Source: 66-474 sp035572335 (GTDB taxonomy: Bacteria; Pseudomonadota; Gammaproteobacteria; Xanthomonadales; Rhodanobacteraceae). Taken from it: a DNA stretch of 8,113 nucleotides. This document shows, one piece after another, positions 1 to 6,783 of this stretch (its first letter is position 1; the number at the start of each line of letters is the position of its first letter). The notes under the pieces are model-generated. The model did not search any database. It saw only the letters and a list, made by a program, of their open reading frames with translations, and was not told where the DNA came from. A program made the translations under genes and the position numbers. The stretch is from positions 1 to 8,113 of the forward strand of contig DATNAW010000187.1 in NCBI GenBank assembly GCA_035572335.1, written 5' to 3'.

Positions 1-815
1 GGGATATACGAATAACCAAGCAGTTCCTGGCCCTCACGCTGCAGCTCGCGTTTCTCGTAGAACGCCTGCACCATCACGCCGAAGGTGTTGGAGTCGTTTT
101 TCCAGTTGAGCAGGCCGCTGAACTGCGGCTCGGTCTTGCCCGGCAGGTCGGCGTACACGCCGCCCACGCTGCCTTCGAAGGAAAGCTTCTGGCTGAAATC
201 CAGCGGCTTGCGCGTGATGATGTCGATGGTGCCGGCCGCGCCGCCTTCCAGGAGCTTGGCTTCCGGCGTCATGTGCACGACGACCTGGTTGACGACTTCG
301 GAGGGCAGCATCGCGAAGCTGACGCTGCGCGTGCCGCCGCCGCCGAGCACGAACCAGTCGCCTGATCCGATCGAGTGGCCATTGACCGTGGTCAGCGTCA
401 ATGAGGGCGCGCTGCCGCGAATGCTGGCGCGATCGGCTTCATCGAAACCGCCTTCGGCACCGGCCGCGTCGGCGATGTTGACGCCGGGCAACTGCGCGAT
501 GGTGTCGGCGACGTTCTTGGCCGGCAGCTTGCCGATGTCGACGGCGGATACCACCTCGACCTGCGAATTGGCCGCCTTCTTGGTTTCGATCGACAGCGCC
601 TGCGCGGCGCGTACGCCGACGACCTGGACGGTTTCCAGTTGCTGGACGGTGTCTTTCTTCTTTTGCGTGGAATCCGTCTGCGCCCCCGCCCCGGCTTGGG
701 GCTGTTGCTGGTCATTGGACTGGCCCTGAGGCGAGGCGTTCTGCGCCTGGGCAGCTGCTGCGAACAACAGCGCCGTGGCGATGCTCGCCGAAAGCATGCT
801 CTTGCGGAATTTCAT
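1..815 (-). CDS. TonB-dependent receptor, N-terminal part (runs off the left edge)
   Basis: This is an outer-membrane receptor for energised uptake of a sugar ligand. The first 271 residues are visible and the frame is open to the window edge. Residues 1-24 are a signal peptide: basic MKFRK, a hydrophobic stretch, and a likely cut after AAAAQA. Residues 25-60 are a Gln/Ala-rich linker. A TonB-box-like segment ETVQVVGVR lies at 61-69. The plug domain covers about 77-205 and includes KLPAKNVADTIAQLPGV (96-112), the SIRGSAP motif (131-137), the VEVV-like SEVVNQVVV segment and EGGAAGTIDIITRKP (190-204). The first barrel strands follow. The ATG at 815 is preceded by a good ribosome site, AGAAGGGG, ending about 6 bases upstream. 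It lies 67 bp after the kinase gene on the same strand. From the locus I infer GlcNAc or chitooligosaccharide as ligand; the sequence alone does not prove the substrate. Most of the barrel is outside the window. Confidence 0.95.
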   Translation of the reverse strand, partial: MKFRKSMLSASIATALLFAAAAQAQNASPQGQSNDQQQPQAGAGAQTDSTQKKKDTVQQLETVQVVGVRAAQALSIETKKAANSQVEVVSAVDIGKLPAKNVADTIAQLPGVNIADAAGAEGGFDEADRASIRGSAPSLTLTTVNGHSIGSGDWFVLGGGGTRSVSFAMLPSEVVNQVVVHMTPEAKLLEGGAAGTIDIITRKPLDFSQKLSFEGSVGGVYADLPGKTEPQFSGLLNWKNDSNTFGVMVQAFYEKRELQREGQELLGYSYI

Positions 816-873
816 GACGTACCCCTTCTCTCGCTCACCAGGTGATGGATGCCGAAGCACCCGGAATGTGTGA

Positions 874-887
874 TGAAACGCGTTACA
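874..887. promoter_or_regulatory. Imperfect CG-centred palindrome, possible LacI-type operator before the receptor gene
   Basis: TGAAACGCGTTACA is a 14-bp inverted repeat with one mismatched pair and a central CG step, the layout usual for LacI-family operators. It overlaps the kinase stop codon (885-883) and ends about 59 bp upstream of the receptor ATG. It matches the nag operator core at only about half its positions, so it would be a site for another regulator, if it is real at all. GC-rich DNA yields such palindromes by chance. Confidence 0.25.
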
Positions 888-1944
888 CCGCGGTGCCATC
901 TCCCATCGCGCGGCGGCGCACGGAACCGCGCATGTGCTTTTCGAAATACCAATGCGCCGCGCCCATCACGCCGTGACGGCCGTGCTCGATCAGGCGCACG
1001 GGCACGCGCAGCAGGAATTCGCGCATGCCGCCCTTGTCGAGGCAGCGCTCCACGAAGCGGCTGCGCTGCAATAGCTTGCGCATTTCGGGCAGGACGCCGC
1101 CGGCCAGATACACGCCGCCATCCGCCATGAAGGCCATGGCGAGGTTGCCGACGAAACTGCCGAGCGCGGCGCAGAACACCTCGACGGCCTCGACCGCGTC
1201 TTCATCGCTGCCCGCACATGCCGCGCCAGTCACCGCTTCGGGCGTCGCGAGCCGCGGCTGCTTTTCGCGCAGTGCACACAACGCGGTGTAGAGCGTGAGC
1301 AGGCCGGGGCCCGACAGGATGCGCTCGTACGGCACGTAGCCGCCATCGGGCGCAAGATGGGCCAGCACTTCACGTTCGCGTGCGTTGCCCGGCGCGAAAT
1401 CCATTTGTCCCGCTTCGCTGGCAAGCACGCGCACGCCGGCCGGGCCGGGCAGGCGCACCGCCGCACCCAGTCCGGTGCCGGGGCCAACGACCAGCGCGGG
1501 ACCGTCTCCGCCTGCTTCGGGTCCGCACAGCAGCAGGCTGCCAGTGCCCTTCACGTCATCGAGGGCGTAGCCGAGCGCTTCGAAATCATTGAGCAGCGCG
1601 ACATCGTCGAAGGCCAGCGCTTCGCGCAATTGCGACAGGCTGACACGCCACGCGAGGTTGTCGTTGACGATGGCGTCATCGATGACCTGCCCCGCGCAGG
1701 CAATCACGCAGCGCCGCACCGGCAGCGTGGCGTCCCCCTCGACGAATGCCGTCAGCAATTCCGGCAGTCCCGGAAAATCCGCGCAGGTGAACTTGCGATA
1801 AGCCAGCACTTCGAACTCGCGCTTGCCATCGATGGCTGCACGCATCAACGCAACCCGCGCATGGGTTCCGCCCACGTCAGCAGCCAGGAATGGCTGCGTG
1901 TGCAGGCTGACGTGCTGGGTCAAATGACTGGCGGCCACACTCAT
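883..1944 (-). CDS. glk: Glk-family sugar kinase, probable GlcNAc kinase of the locus
   Basis: A 353-residue ATP-dependent hexose kinase of the glucokinase (Glk, non-ROK) family; E. coli Glk is 321 aa. The phosphate-binding motif ADVGGTHARVAL lies at 22-33, the catalytic NDFEALGYAL at 119-128 (base D120), the adenosine-side motif VVGPGTGLGAAV at 152-163, and ERILSGPG at 207-214. Known Glk sugar contacts N99, D100, E157 and E187 of E. coli map to N119, D120, E177 and E207. The remaining contact, H160, is replaced by Q180 in SEAGQMDFAP. In this locus the likely job is to make GlcNAc-6-P for NagA; xanthomonads are known to use Glk-like proteins there. Glucose cannot be excluded as substrate. ATG at 1944 has only a weak ribosome site. 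GTG at codon 3 has AGGA about 4 bases ahead and is an alternative. An in-frame stop lies upstream. It is transcribed divergently from nagP and probably together with the receptor gene. Confidence 0.9.
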   Translation of the reverse strand: MSVAASHLTQHVSLHTQPFLAADVGGTHARVALMRAAIDGKREFEVLAYRKFTCADFPGLPELLTAFVEGDATLPVRRCVIACAGQVIDDAIVNDNLAWRVSLSQLREALAFDDVALLNDFEALGYALDDVKGTGSLLLCGPEAGGDGPALVVGPGTGLGAAVRLPGPAGVRVLASEAGQMDFAPGNAREREVLAHLAPDGGYVPYERILSGPGLLTLYTALCALREKQPRLATPEAVTGAACAGSDEDAVEAVEVFCAALGSFVGNLAMAFMADGGVYLAGGVLPEMRKLLQRSRFVERCLDKGGMREFLLRVPVRLIEHGRHGVMGAAHWYFEKHMRGSVRRRAMGDGTAV

Positions 1945-1973
1945 CCTGCGCTCGGGCGATTCGAATGGGCGCC

Positions 1974-2002
1974 AGTGTGGTCATGACTGACAACGTTGTC
2001 AA
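1974..2002 (-). promoter_or_regulatory. Possible kinase promoter with its -35 inside the operator
   Basis: On the minus strand, 2002-1997 reads TTGACA, an exact sigma-70 -35 consensus that overlaps the palindrome. After a 17-base spacer, 1979-1974 reads CACACT, a poor -10 with 3 of 6 matches. If correct, repressor bound at the palindrome would block RNA polymerase. The poor -10 keeps this tentative. Confidence 0.35.
1988..2001. promoter_or_regulatory. Perfect 14-bp operator palindrome (NagR/NagQ-type), kinase side
   Basis: TGACAACGTTGTCA is its own reverse complement and has the central ACGT expected for a LacI-family operator. It resembles the TGACA-N4-TGTCA form described for LacI-type GlcNAc regulators in proteobacteria. 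It lies 43 bp upstream of the kinase ATG. The regulator encoded at 3573-4595 is the likely binder; this is inferred from the locus. Confidence 0.8.
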
Positions 2003-2166
2003 TTTGCGATGCAGCAATCCGGATCGGCTATTGCTGGACGCGTGAAGCCAGTCAAGATGCGGCTTTCAGAGGTCCATCCATGTTGCGTTGCGTCAAAGCC
2101 GGGCGGTTGCGAAGACGCTGTTTTTCGACGGGCAGGACATGCGATACTCGACCCGAGACACGGATA

Positions 2167-2180
2167 TGACAACGTTGCCC
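2167..2180. promoter_or_regulatory. Second, one-sided operator copy upstream of nagP
   Basis: TGACAACGTTGCCC repeats the first 11 bases of the perfect site and differs in the last half-site (GCCC in place of GTCA). It ends 38 bp before the nagP ATG. A -10-like CATAAT follows at 2185-2190, so a bound repressor would sit in the promoter spacer. It is probably the operator for nagP-nagR-nagB-II-nagA. Confidence 0.7.
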
Positions 2181-2184
2181 ACGC

Positions 2185-2190
2185 CATAAT
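2185..2190 (+). promoter_or_regulatory. Candidate -10 box for the nagP operon
   Basis: CATAAT matches the TATAAT consensus at 5 of 6 positions and lies 28 bp upstream of the nagP start, just after the operator copy. No good -35 is visible 16-18 bases upstream, so an activator or a weak promoter is possible. It is tentative. Confidence 0.35.
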
Positions 2191-2218
2191 CCCATTGCCC
2201 CATCTGCACAGGCTTGCC

Positions 2219-3532
2219 ATGACCACCCCCACAACCGTACCGCAGCCGTCGCATTACATGATGTCGATGGTGATCATCGGCGTCCTGTTCTTCATATTCG
2301 GATTCGTCACCTGGCTCAATTCGTCATTGATCCTGTTCGTCAAGGTCGGGTTCGACGTGGACAACGTCGGCGCGTTCCTGATTCCAATGGCGTTCTACTT
2401 GTCCTACTTCTTCCTCGCGCTCCCCTCGGCCGTGGTGCTCAAGCGTACCGGGATGAAAAAGGGCATGGCCCTGGGCCTGCTGGTGATGGCCATCGGTTCC
2501 GTGCTGTTCGCTTTTTTCATGGGCGGCTACAGCTACGTGGGCGCGCTGGTGGCGCTGTTCGTGATCGGCGCAGGCCTGGCATTGCTGCAGACCGCATCCA
2601 ATCCCTACGTGAGCATCCTCGGCCCGATCGAAAGCGGCGCCAAGCGAGTGGCGATCATGGGAATCTGCAACAAGTTCGCCGGCGGCATCGCGCCGTACGT
2701 GTTCGGTGCGCTGCTGCTCAGCGGTGCCGCCGCCTACGCCGACAAGATCAAGGCCGCTGCCTCTCCCGCGGCGCGGTCGGTGTTGCAGCACGCGTTCGTC
2801 TCGCGCGCCGTCATGCCGTATGTCGTCATGGCGGCGGTGCTGGTGCTGTTGGCGGTGTGGATCGTGTTTTCTTCGCTGCCGGACATCAAACCCGCGGGCG
2901 AGCGCCAGGAACTGCAAAGCAATACGCACCGGCGCAGCATCTTCAGCTTTCCGCACCTGTGGCTGGGCGTGGTGTGCCTTTTCATTTACGTGGGCCTCGA
3001 AGTGATGGTCGGTGATGGCATCGTGATCTACGGGCAGGCATCGGGGTTGTCGCTCGACACCGCCAAGCACCTGACATCCTGGGTCATGATCGGGATGCTG
3101 ATCGGTTACCTGGCGGGCGTGGTCCTGACGCCGAGGGTGATCTCGCAGCAGCGCTACCTCGCGATTTCGGCAGTACTGGGCGTGCTGTTCGCCTTCGGCG
3201 CGTGGCAGACGCACGGGACGTTATCGGTCGGTTTCGTCGCGGCACTGGGCTTCGCGAACGCGATGATGTGGCCCGCGATCTTCCCGCTGGCCATCAAGGG
3301 TCTCGGCGACCGCACCGAGTTTGGCTCGGCGCTATTGATCATGGGCATCGCGGGCGGCGCATTGATCCCGCAACTCTTCGTGCACCTCGAGGAAATCATC
3401 AACTTTCAGTTGGCATTCCTGGTGGTGATGGTGCCCGGCTATATCTACATTCTGTTCTACGGATTGCTGGGACATCGCGCGGGACGGCCGGCGCGCGAGG
3501 CGGCGATCAATTCCGCCGCCGTGACGCCCTGA
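2219..3532 (+). CDS. nagP: GlcNAc permease, FucP/GluP-type MFS transporter
   Basis: A 437-residue inner-membrane sugar symporter of the major facilitator superfamily, in the fucose/glucose-galactose permease branch to which NagP belongs. About twelve hydrophobic segments are visible, the first near 15-40. Family motifs are FFIFGFVTWLN (24-34), LLQTASNPYVSILGP (122-136), the ANAMMWPAIFPLAIKGLG stretch (346-363) and GIAGGALIPQL (376-386). A hydrophilic central loop spans about 220-242. The ATG at 2219 is chosen because AGG lies about 7 bases upstream and the first membrane helix follows at once. The frame is open upstream to 2009, but that stretch is polar and crosses the operator. It is first in the rightward operon and 40 bp before the regulator. 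The GlcNAc specificity rests on family and context; the family also carries glucose, galactose and fucose. Confidence 0.9.
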   Translation: MTTPTTVPQPSHYMMSMVIIGVLFFIFGFVTWLNSSLILFVKVGFDVDNVGAFLIPMAFYLSYFFLALPSAVVLKRTGMKKGMALGLLVMAIGSVLFAFFMGGYSYVGALVALFVIGAGLALLQTASNPYVSILGPIESGAKRVAIMGICNKFAGGIAPYVFGALLLSGAAAYADKIKAAASPAARSVLQHAFVSRAVMPYVVMAAVLVLLAVWIVFSSLPDIKPAGERQELQSNTHRRSIFSFPHLWLGVVCLFIYVGLEVMVGDGIVIYGQASGLSLDTAKHLTSWVMIGMLIGYLAGVVLTPRVISQQRYLAISAVLGVLFAFGAWQTHGTLSVGFVAALGFANAMMWPAIFPLAIKGLGDRTEFGSALLIMGIAGGALIPQLFVHLEEIINFQLAFLVVMVPGYIYILFYGLLGHRAGRPAREAAINSAAVTP

Positions 3533-3560
3533 CGCGCGCACTGCACCAGCACGCATCACT

Positions 3561-3575
3561 AAGGAGCCGCACTTG
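3561..3575 (+). promoter_or_regulatory. Strong ribosome site that fixes a TTG start for the regulator
   Basis: AAGGAG at 3561-3566 lies 6 bases before TTG (3573-3575). No ATG or GTG fits the LacI-type N-terminus, which begins with GTATIRDVA immediately after this codon. Confidence 0.8.
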
Positions 3576-4595
3576 GGAACCGCCACCATCCGGGATGTCG
3601 CACGACAGGCCAAGGTCTCGCTGAAAACGGTGTCGCGCGTCATCAACCGTGAAGGCTCGGTGCGTGAAGAAACGCGCGAACGCGTAATGCGCGCGATCGA
3701 ACAGCTCGACTACCGTCCCGATCTTTCCGCGCGCAGCTTGCGCAGTGCGAAGGCGTACGCCATCGGCCTGGTGTACGACAACCCGAACCCGTATTACATC
3801 ATCGCGGTGCAGCAGGGCGCGCTGGCCGCGTGCCGCGAAATGGGCTTCGGTCTGCAGATCCACCCGTGTGATTCGCGCGGGCCGAAACTCGCCGAGGAAT
3901 TGCGCGACCTCGTGCACCGCTCGCGCCTCGCGGGGCTGGTGCTGGCGCCGCCGATGTCCGAACGCATGGCATTGCTGCGCGAACTGGCCGCCTACAACAT
4001 TCCGCTGGTGCGGGTGATCTCGGCGGCCGAGGATCCGCGCGACGGCTTTCCCTGCGTGTTCGTGGACGACCGCGACGCGGCCTACGCGATCACCGCCTAC
4101 CTGATCCAGCTCGGCCACCTGCGCATCGGATTCCTCTGGGGCGGCAAGCAGCACCGTTCCAGTCCCGAGCGTTACAAGGGCTATGAAAAGGCGCTGGAGG
4201 ATTACGGTGTGCCGATGTCGGACGAACTGGTGCTTGAAGGTGACTATTCGTTCGACGACGGTTTCCGCGGCGCGCGCCGGTTGCTCGGGCTGGCGGAACC
4301 GCCGACCGCGATTTTCGGTTCCAACGACGAAATCGCCGCGGGCGTTTTGGCGGCCGCGCGTGCAGCCGGCCTGCATGTGCCCTACGACTTGTCGGTGGCG
4401 GGTTTCGAGGACAGCCCGTTCTCGCGCCATTCGTGGCCCTCGCTCACGACTTCGCGGCAACGCACCGAACTGATCGCCGAACACGCCGCGCGGCTGCTGA
4501 TTGCGCAGATCCACGGCGGTGACGTGGAAAACGAAGGCTTCAGTCCCGAACTGGTGGTGCGCGGCTCGACCGCACCACCTCGGCCGAAGGCGTGA
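3573..4595 (+). CDS. nagR: LacI-family regulator of GlcNAc genes (NagR/NagQ type)
   Basis: A 340-residue transcription factor. The DNA-binding part is at 5-58: TIRDVARQAKVS with the recognition segment SLKTVSRVIN (16-25), then the hinge SARSLRS (52-58). Its L56 matches the LacI hinge leucine that inserts at the central CG step of operators. The sugar-binding domain follows from about 62 to 335, with FVDDRDAAYAITAYLIQLGH (about 162-183 region), GSNDEIAAGVLAAAR and VAGFEDSPFSR. It starts with TTG behind a strong ribosome site. It sits between nagP and nagB-II, so it probably controls its own operon by feedback. The CG-centred palindromes at 1988-2001 and 2167-2180 are its likely targets, and GlcNAc-6-P or a related sugar phosphate is the likely effector by analogy. 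It is called NagR in alteromonads; the LacI-type regulator in Xanthomonas is named NagQ, so the symbol is a matter of convention. Confidence 0.9.
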   Translation: MGTATIRDVARQAKVSLKTVSRVINREGSVREETRERVMRAIEQLDYRPDLSARSLRSAKAYAIGLVYDNPNPYYIIAVQQGALAACREMGFGLQIHPCDSRGPKLAEELRDLVHRSRLAGLVLAPPMSERMALLRELAAYNIPLVRVISAAEDPRDGFPCVFVDDRDAAYAITAYLIQLGHLRIGFLWGGKQHRSSPERYKGYEKALEDYGVPMSDELVLEGDYSFDDGFRGARRLLGLAEPPTAIFGSNDEIAAGVLAAARAAGLHVPYDLSVAGFEDSPFSRHSWPSLTTSRQRTELIAEHAARLLIAQIHGGDVENEGFSPELVVRGSTAPPRPKA

Positions 4596-4603
4596 TTGGC
4601 GCC

Positions 4604-5647
4604 ATGTCTGTTCGGATGAAAGCCGAATCCACGCTGTTGCACCGCGAAGCCGCCGAAGCCGCCGACACGGTCGCGCGGCAACTCGAGCGCAACGACGCGG
4701 CGGTGCGCAAGCTCGCGTCGGAACTGCGCGACCACGCACCACCCTTCGTGGCCACCTGCGCGCGCGGCAGTTCCGACCACGCCGCGACTTTTGCGAAATA
4801 CGTCATCGAAACACAGACCGGTTGCGTGACGGCGTCGGCCTCGCCGTCCGTCGAATCGATTTATTCCGTGCCGCTGCGACTGCGCGGTGCGCTGTATCTC
4901 GTCATCTCGCAATCGGGAGCCAGCCCCGACCTCTTGCGCAGCGCCGAAGCCGCGCGCAATGCAGGCGCGCGCGTGGTCGCGTTGGTCAACGCGGAACATT
5001 CGCCGCTGGCGGCGCTGGCCGACACCGTGATCCCGCTGCAGGCCGGTCCCGAAAAAAGCGTGGCCGCCACCAAGAGTTTCATCGGGTCCCTGGGCGCGGT
5101 GCTGCACCTCGTCGCGCATTGGAGGCAGGACGCGACTTTGCTTGATGCGTTGCGCGAATTGCCGGAACAGCTGCGGGCGGCGTTCGATCTGGATTGGTCA
5201 CCGTTGGTCGACGGCCTGCGCGAGATGCACGACCTGTTCGTGCTGGGGCGCGGCTATGGGTTGGCGGCAGCACAGGAAGCCGCGCTGAAACTGAAGGAAA
5301 CCTGCGCGCTGCACGCGGAAGCTTTCAGCAGCGCCGAAGTGCGGCACGGCCCGATGGAACTGGTGGGTCCGCGCCTGCCGGTACTGTTGTTCGCGCAGCA
5401 GGACGATGCATTGGCGGGCGTCATGGCAGCCGCGCGCGACTTCCACCAGCGCGGCGCCGAAGTCTGGACCGCTGCGCCCGGCGCGTCCGGCCGCGACGCG
5501 CTGCCGATCGTCCCGACCCCCCAACCGATGTGCGCGCCGATCCTCGCAATCCAGAGCTTCTATCGCGCGGTGAATGCGCTGGCGATCGCGCGCGGCCGCG
5601 ATCCGGACCATCCGCCGCACCTCGCCAAAGTCACCGAGACTGTCTGA
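4604..5647 (+). CDS. nagB-II: SIS-domain glucosamine-6-phosphate deaminase
   Basis: A 347-residue protein with two SIS domains, related to the isomerase half of GlmS and unlike classical NagB. The expected reaction is glucosamine-6-P to fructose-6-P and ammonia. The first SIS domain shows CARGSSDHA (52-60), SQSGASPD (102-109) and KSVAATKSF (151-159). The second begins with GRGYGLAAAQEAALKLKE (215-232) and has SSAEVRHGP (242-250) and the C-terminal HLAKVTETV (339-347). GlmS isomerase residues E488, H504 and K603 map to E232, H248 and K342, so the active site looks intact. There is no glutamine-amidotransferase domain, which argues against GlmS. I chose ATG 4604, 8 bp after nagR. The ribosome site GAAGG lies 13 bases ahead, which is long. 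GTG at 4592 overlaps the nagR stop but is only one base from that site. The gene's stop and the nagA start share one base. Confidence 0.93.
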   Translation: MSVRMKAESTLLHREAAEAADTVARQLERNDAAVRKLASELRDHAPPFVATCARGSSDHAATFAKYVIETQTGCVTASASPSVESIYSVPLRLRGALYLVISQSGASPDLLRSAEAARNAGARVVALVNAEHSPLAALADTVIPLQAGPEKSVAATKSFIGSLGAVLHLVAHWRQDATLLDALRELPEQLRAAFDLDWSPLVDGLREMHDLFVLGRGYGLAAAQEAALKLKETCALHAEAFSSAEVRHGPMELVGPRLPVLLFAQQDDALAGVMAAARDFHQRGAEVWTAAPGASGRDALPIVPTPQPMCAPILAIQSFYRAVNALAIARGRDPDHPPHLAKVTETV

Positions 5648-6783
5648 TGAGCGTCGCGCTCGCCAACGCACGCGTGCTCTCGTCGCAGGGTTGGCGCGAT
5701 GATGCCGCGGTAATTGTCGAAGACGGTCGCATCGTGGAACTCGCGAGTCGCGTCCCGCCGCACGTAGAAGTGCGCGATCTGTCGGGCCAAATCCTGCTGC
5801 CCGGTTTCATTGATTGCCAGGTCAATGGCGGCGGCGGCGTGCTGTTCAACGATCAACCGACCGTCGAAGGCATTCGTGCAATCGGCGGTGCGCACCGGCG
5901 TTTCGGCACCACGGGTTTCCTGCCGACCCTGATCAGCGACACCGCCGACAAGATGCACACTGCGATTGCTGCAGTCGATGGCGCGATCGCGAAGAACCTG
6001 CCGGGCGTGCTGGGCATCCATCTGGAAGGCCCGTTCATCAGTCGCGAGCGCAAGGGTGTGCACGCGGAAAAGTATCTGCACGCGCCGGACGCATCCGAAC
6101 TGCGGCTGGCCGAATCGCTGCACCGCGGCGTGACGCTGCTGACCTTGGCACCGGAATGCACATCGCCCGCTGCAATCCGCGATCTCGCTGGCGCCGGCGT
6201 CATCGTCAGTGCGGGTCATTCCAATGCCGATTACAGCACTGTCCGTGCCGCGCTGGACGCCGGCTTGCGCGGCTTCACCCATTTGTTCAACGCGATGTCG
6301 CCACTGACCAGCCGCGAGCCCGGCGTCGTCGGTGCGGCCCTGGACGATCGCGATTCGTGGTGCGGCGTCATCGTGGATGGCCATCACGTGGATGCCGCCA
6401 GCCTGCGCGTGGCACTCAAGGCGAAATCGCGCGGAAAGATATTCCTGGTCACCGACGCGATGCCGCCCGTGGGCGCGGCCGGTGCGTCTTACGTGTTGAA
6501 CGGCGAGACGATCACCGTTCGCGACGGCATTTGCCGGACCGCGAACGGCACCCTCGCGGGGTCCGCGCTCAGCATGATCGATGCCGTGCGCAACGCGATC
6601 GACATGCTGGGCGTGCCGCTGGACGAAGGTGCACGGATGGCATCGACGTATCCCGCAGATTTCCTCGGATTGGGCGCAACGCATGGCCGCATCGAGCCGG
6701 GTTACCGCGCAGACTTCGCCGTGATCGATCCATCGCTGCGCGTCGTCGAAACCTGGATCGGCGGCATCCGCGAAGTCGCGTAG
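5647..6783 (+). CDS. nagA: N-acetylglucosamine-6-phosphate deacetylase
   Basis: A 378-residue cytoplasmic metal-dependent amidohydrolase (E. coli NagA is 382 aa) that converts GlcNAc-6-P to glucosamine-6-P and acetate. The barrel start LPGFIDCQVNGGGG lies at 51-64, in the Gln-x-Asn form typical of NagA. Metal and substrate residues are E127 in HLEGPF, H139 in KGVH, H191 in SAGHSNA, H212 in THLFNAM, H247 in DGHHVDA and catalytic D270 in LVTDAMPP. The end, GRIEPGYRADFAVID plus a short strand region, is the normal family C-terminus. The ATG shares its A with the nagB-II stop (TGATG), so translation is probably coupled; there is no strong ribosome site of its own. It is the last gene of the operon. 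No terminator follows, and the 3' end overlaps the convergent synthase gene by 82 bp. Confidence 0.97.
   Translation: MSVALANARVLSSQGWRDDAAVIVEDGRIVELASRVPPHVEVRDLSGQILLPGFIDCQVNGGGGVLFNDQPTVEGIRAIGGAHRRFGTTGFLPTLISDTADKMHTAIAAVDGAIAKNLPGVLGIHLEGPFISRERKGVHAEKYLHAPDASELRLAESLHRGVTLLTLAPECTSPAAIRDLAGAGVIVSAGHSNADYSTVRAALDAGLRGFTHLFNAMSPLTSREPGVVGAALDDRDSWCGVIVDGHHVDAASLRVALKAKSRGKIFLVTDAMPPVGAAGASYVLNGETITVRDGICRTANGTLAGSALSMIDAVRNAIDMLGVPLDEGARMASTYPADFLGLGATHGRIEPGYRADFAVIDPSLRVVETWIGGIREVA

Larger units (their letters stand above)
1945..2218. promoter_or_regulatory. Divergent control region between kinase and nagP
   Basis: A 274-bp non-coding stretch separates the two divergent transcription units. 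It holds the two copies of the operator core listed separately, at 1988-2001 and 2167-2180. I found no convincing gene in it. A short inverted repeat, CGGCTTT (2060-2066) with AAAGCCG (2095-2101), has a 28-base spacer and is too weak to call. An open frame continues upstream from nagP, but it crosses the operator and lacks protein features. Confidence 0.7.

Noticed and set aside
85..729. Long plus-strand open frame opposite the receptor gene
   Set aside because: It is a GC-rich antisense shadow. The minus strand has a signal peptide, ribosome site and clear plug-domain motifs, while this frame has no recognisable domain.
2060..2101. Inverted repeat CGGCTTT / AAAGCCG as a possible RNA hairpin
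   Set aside because: It has only 7 pairs with a 28-base loop and no T-run, which is easily chance in a GC-rich region.
2009..2218. Upstream extension of nagP in the same frame
   Set aside because: The extra 70 residues are polar, cross the second operator copy and the -10 candidate, and are absent from the family, where the first membrane helix is near the N-terminus.
3507..4742. 411-codon minus-strand open frame opposite the regulator gene
   Set aside because: It is Arg-rich with no domain and runs across the ends of three plus-strand genes. High GC explains the lack of stops.
5194..5646. Upstream extension of the nagA frame through nagB-II
   Set aside because: It is Arg-rich out-of-frame translation of the deaminase gene. 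NagA begins normally at the ATG at 5647.
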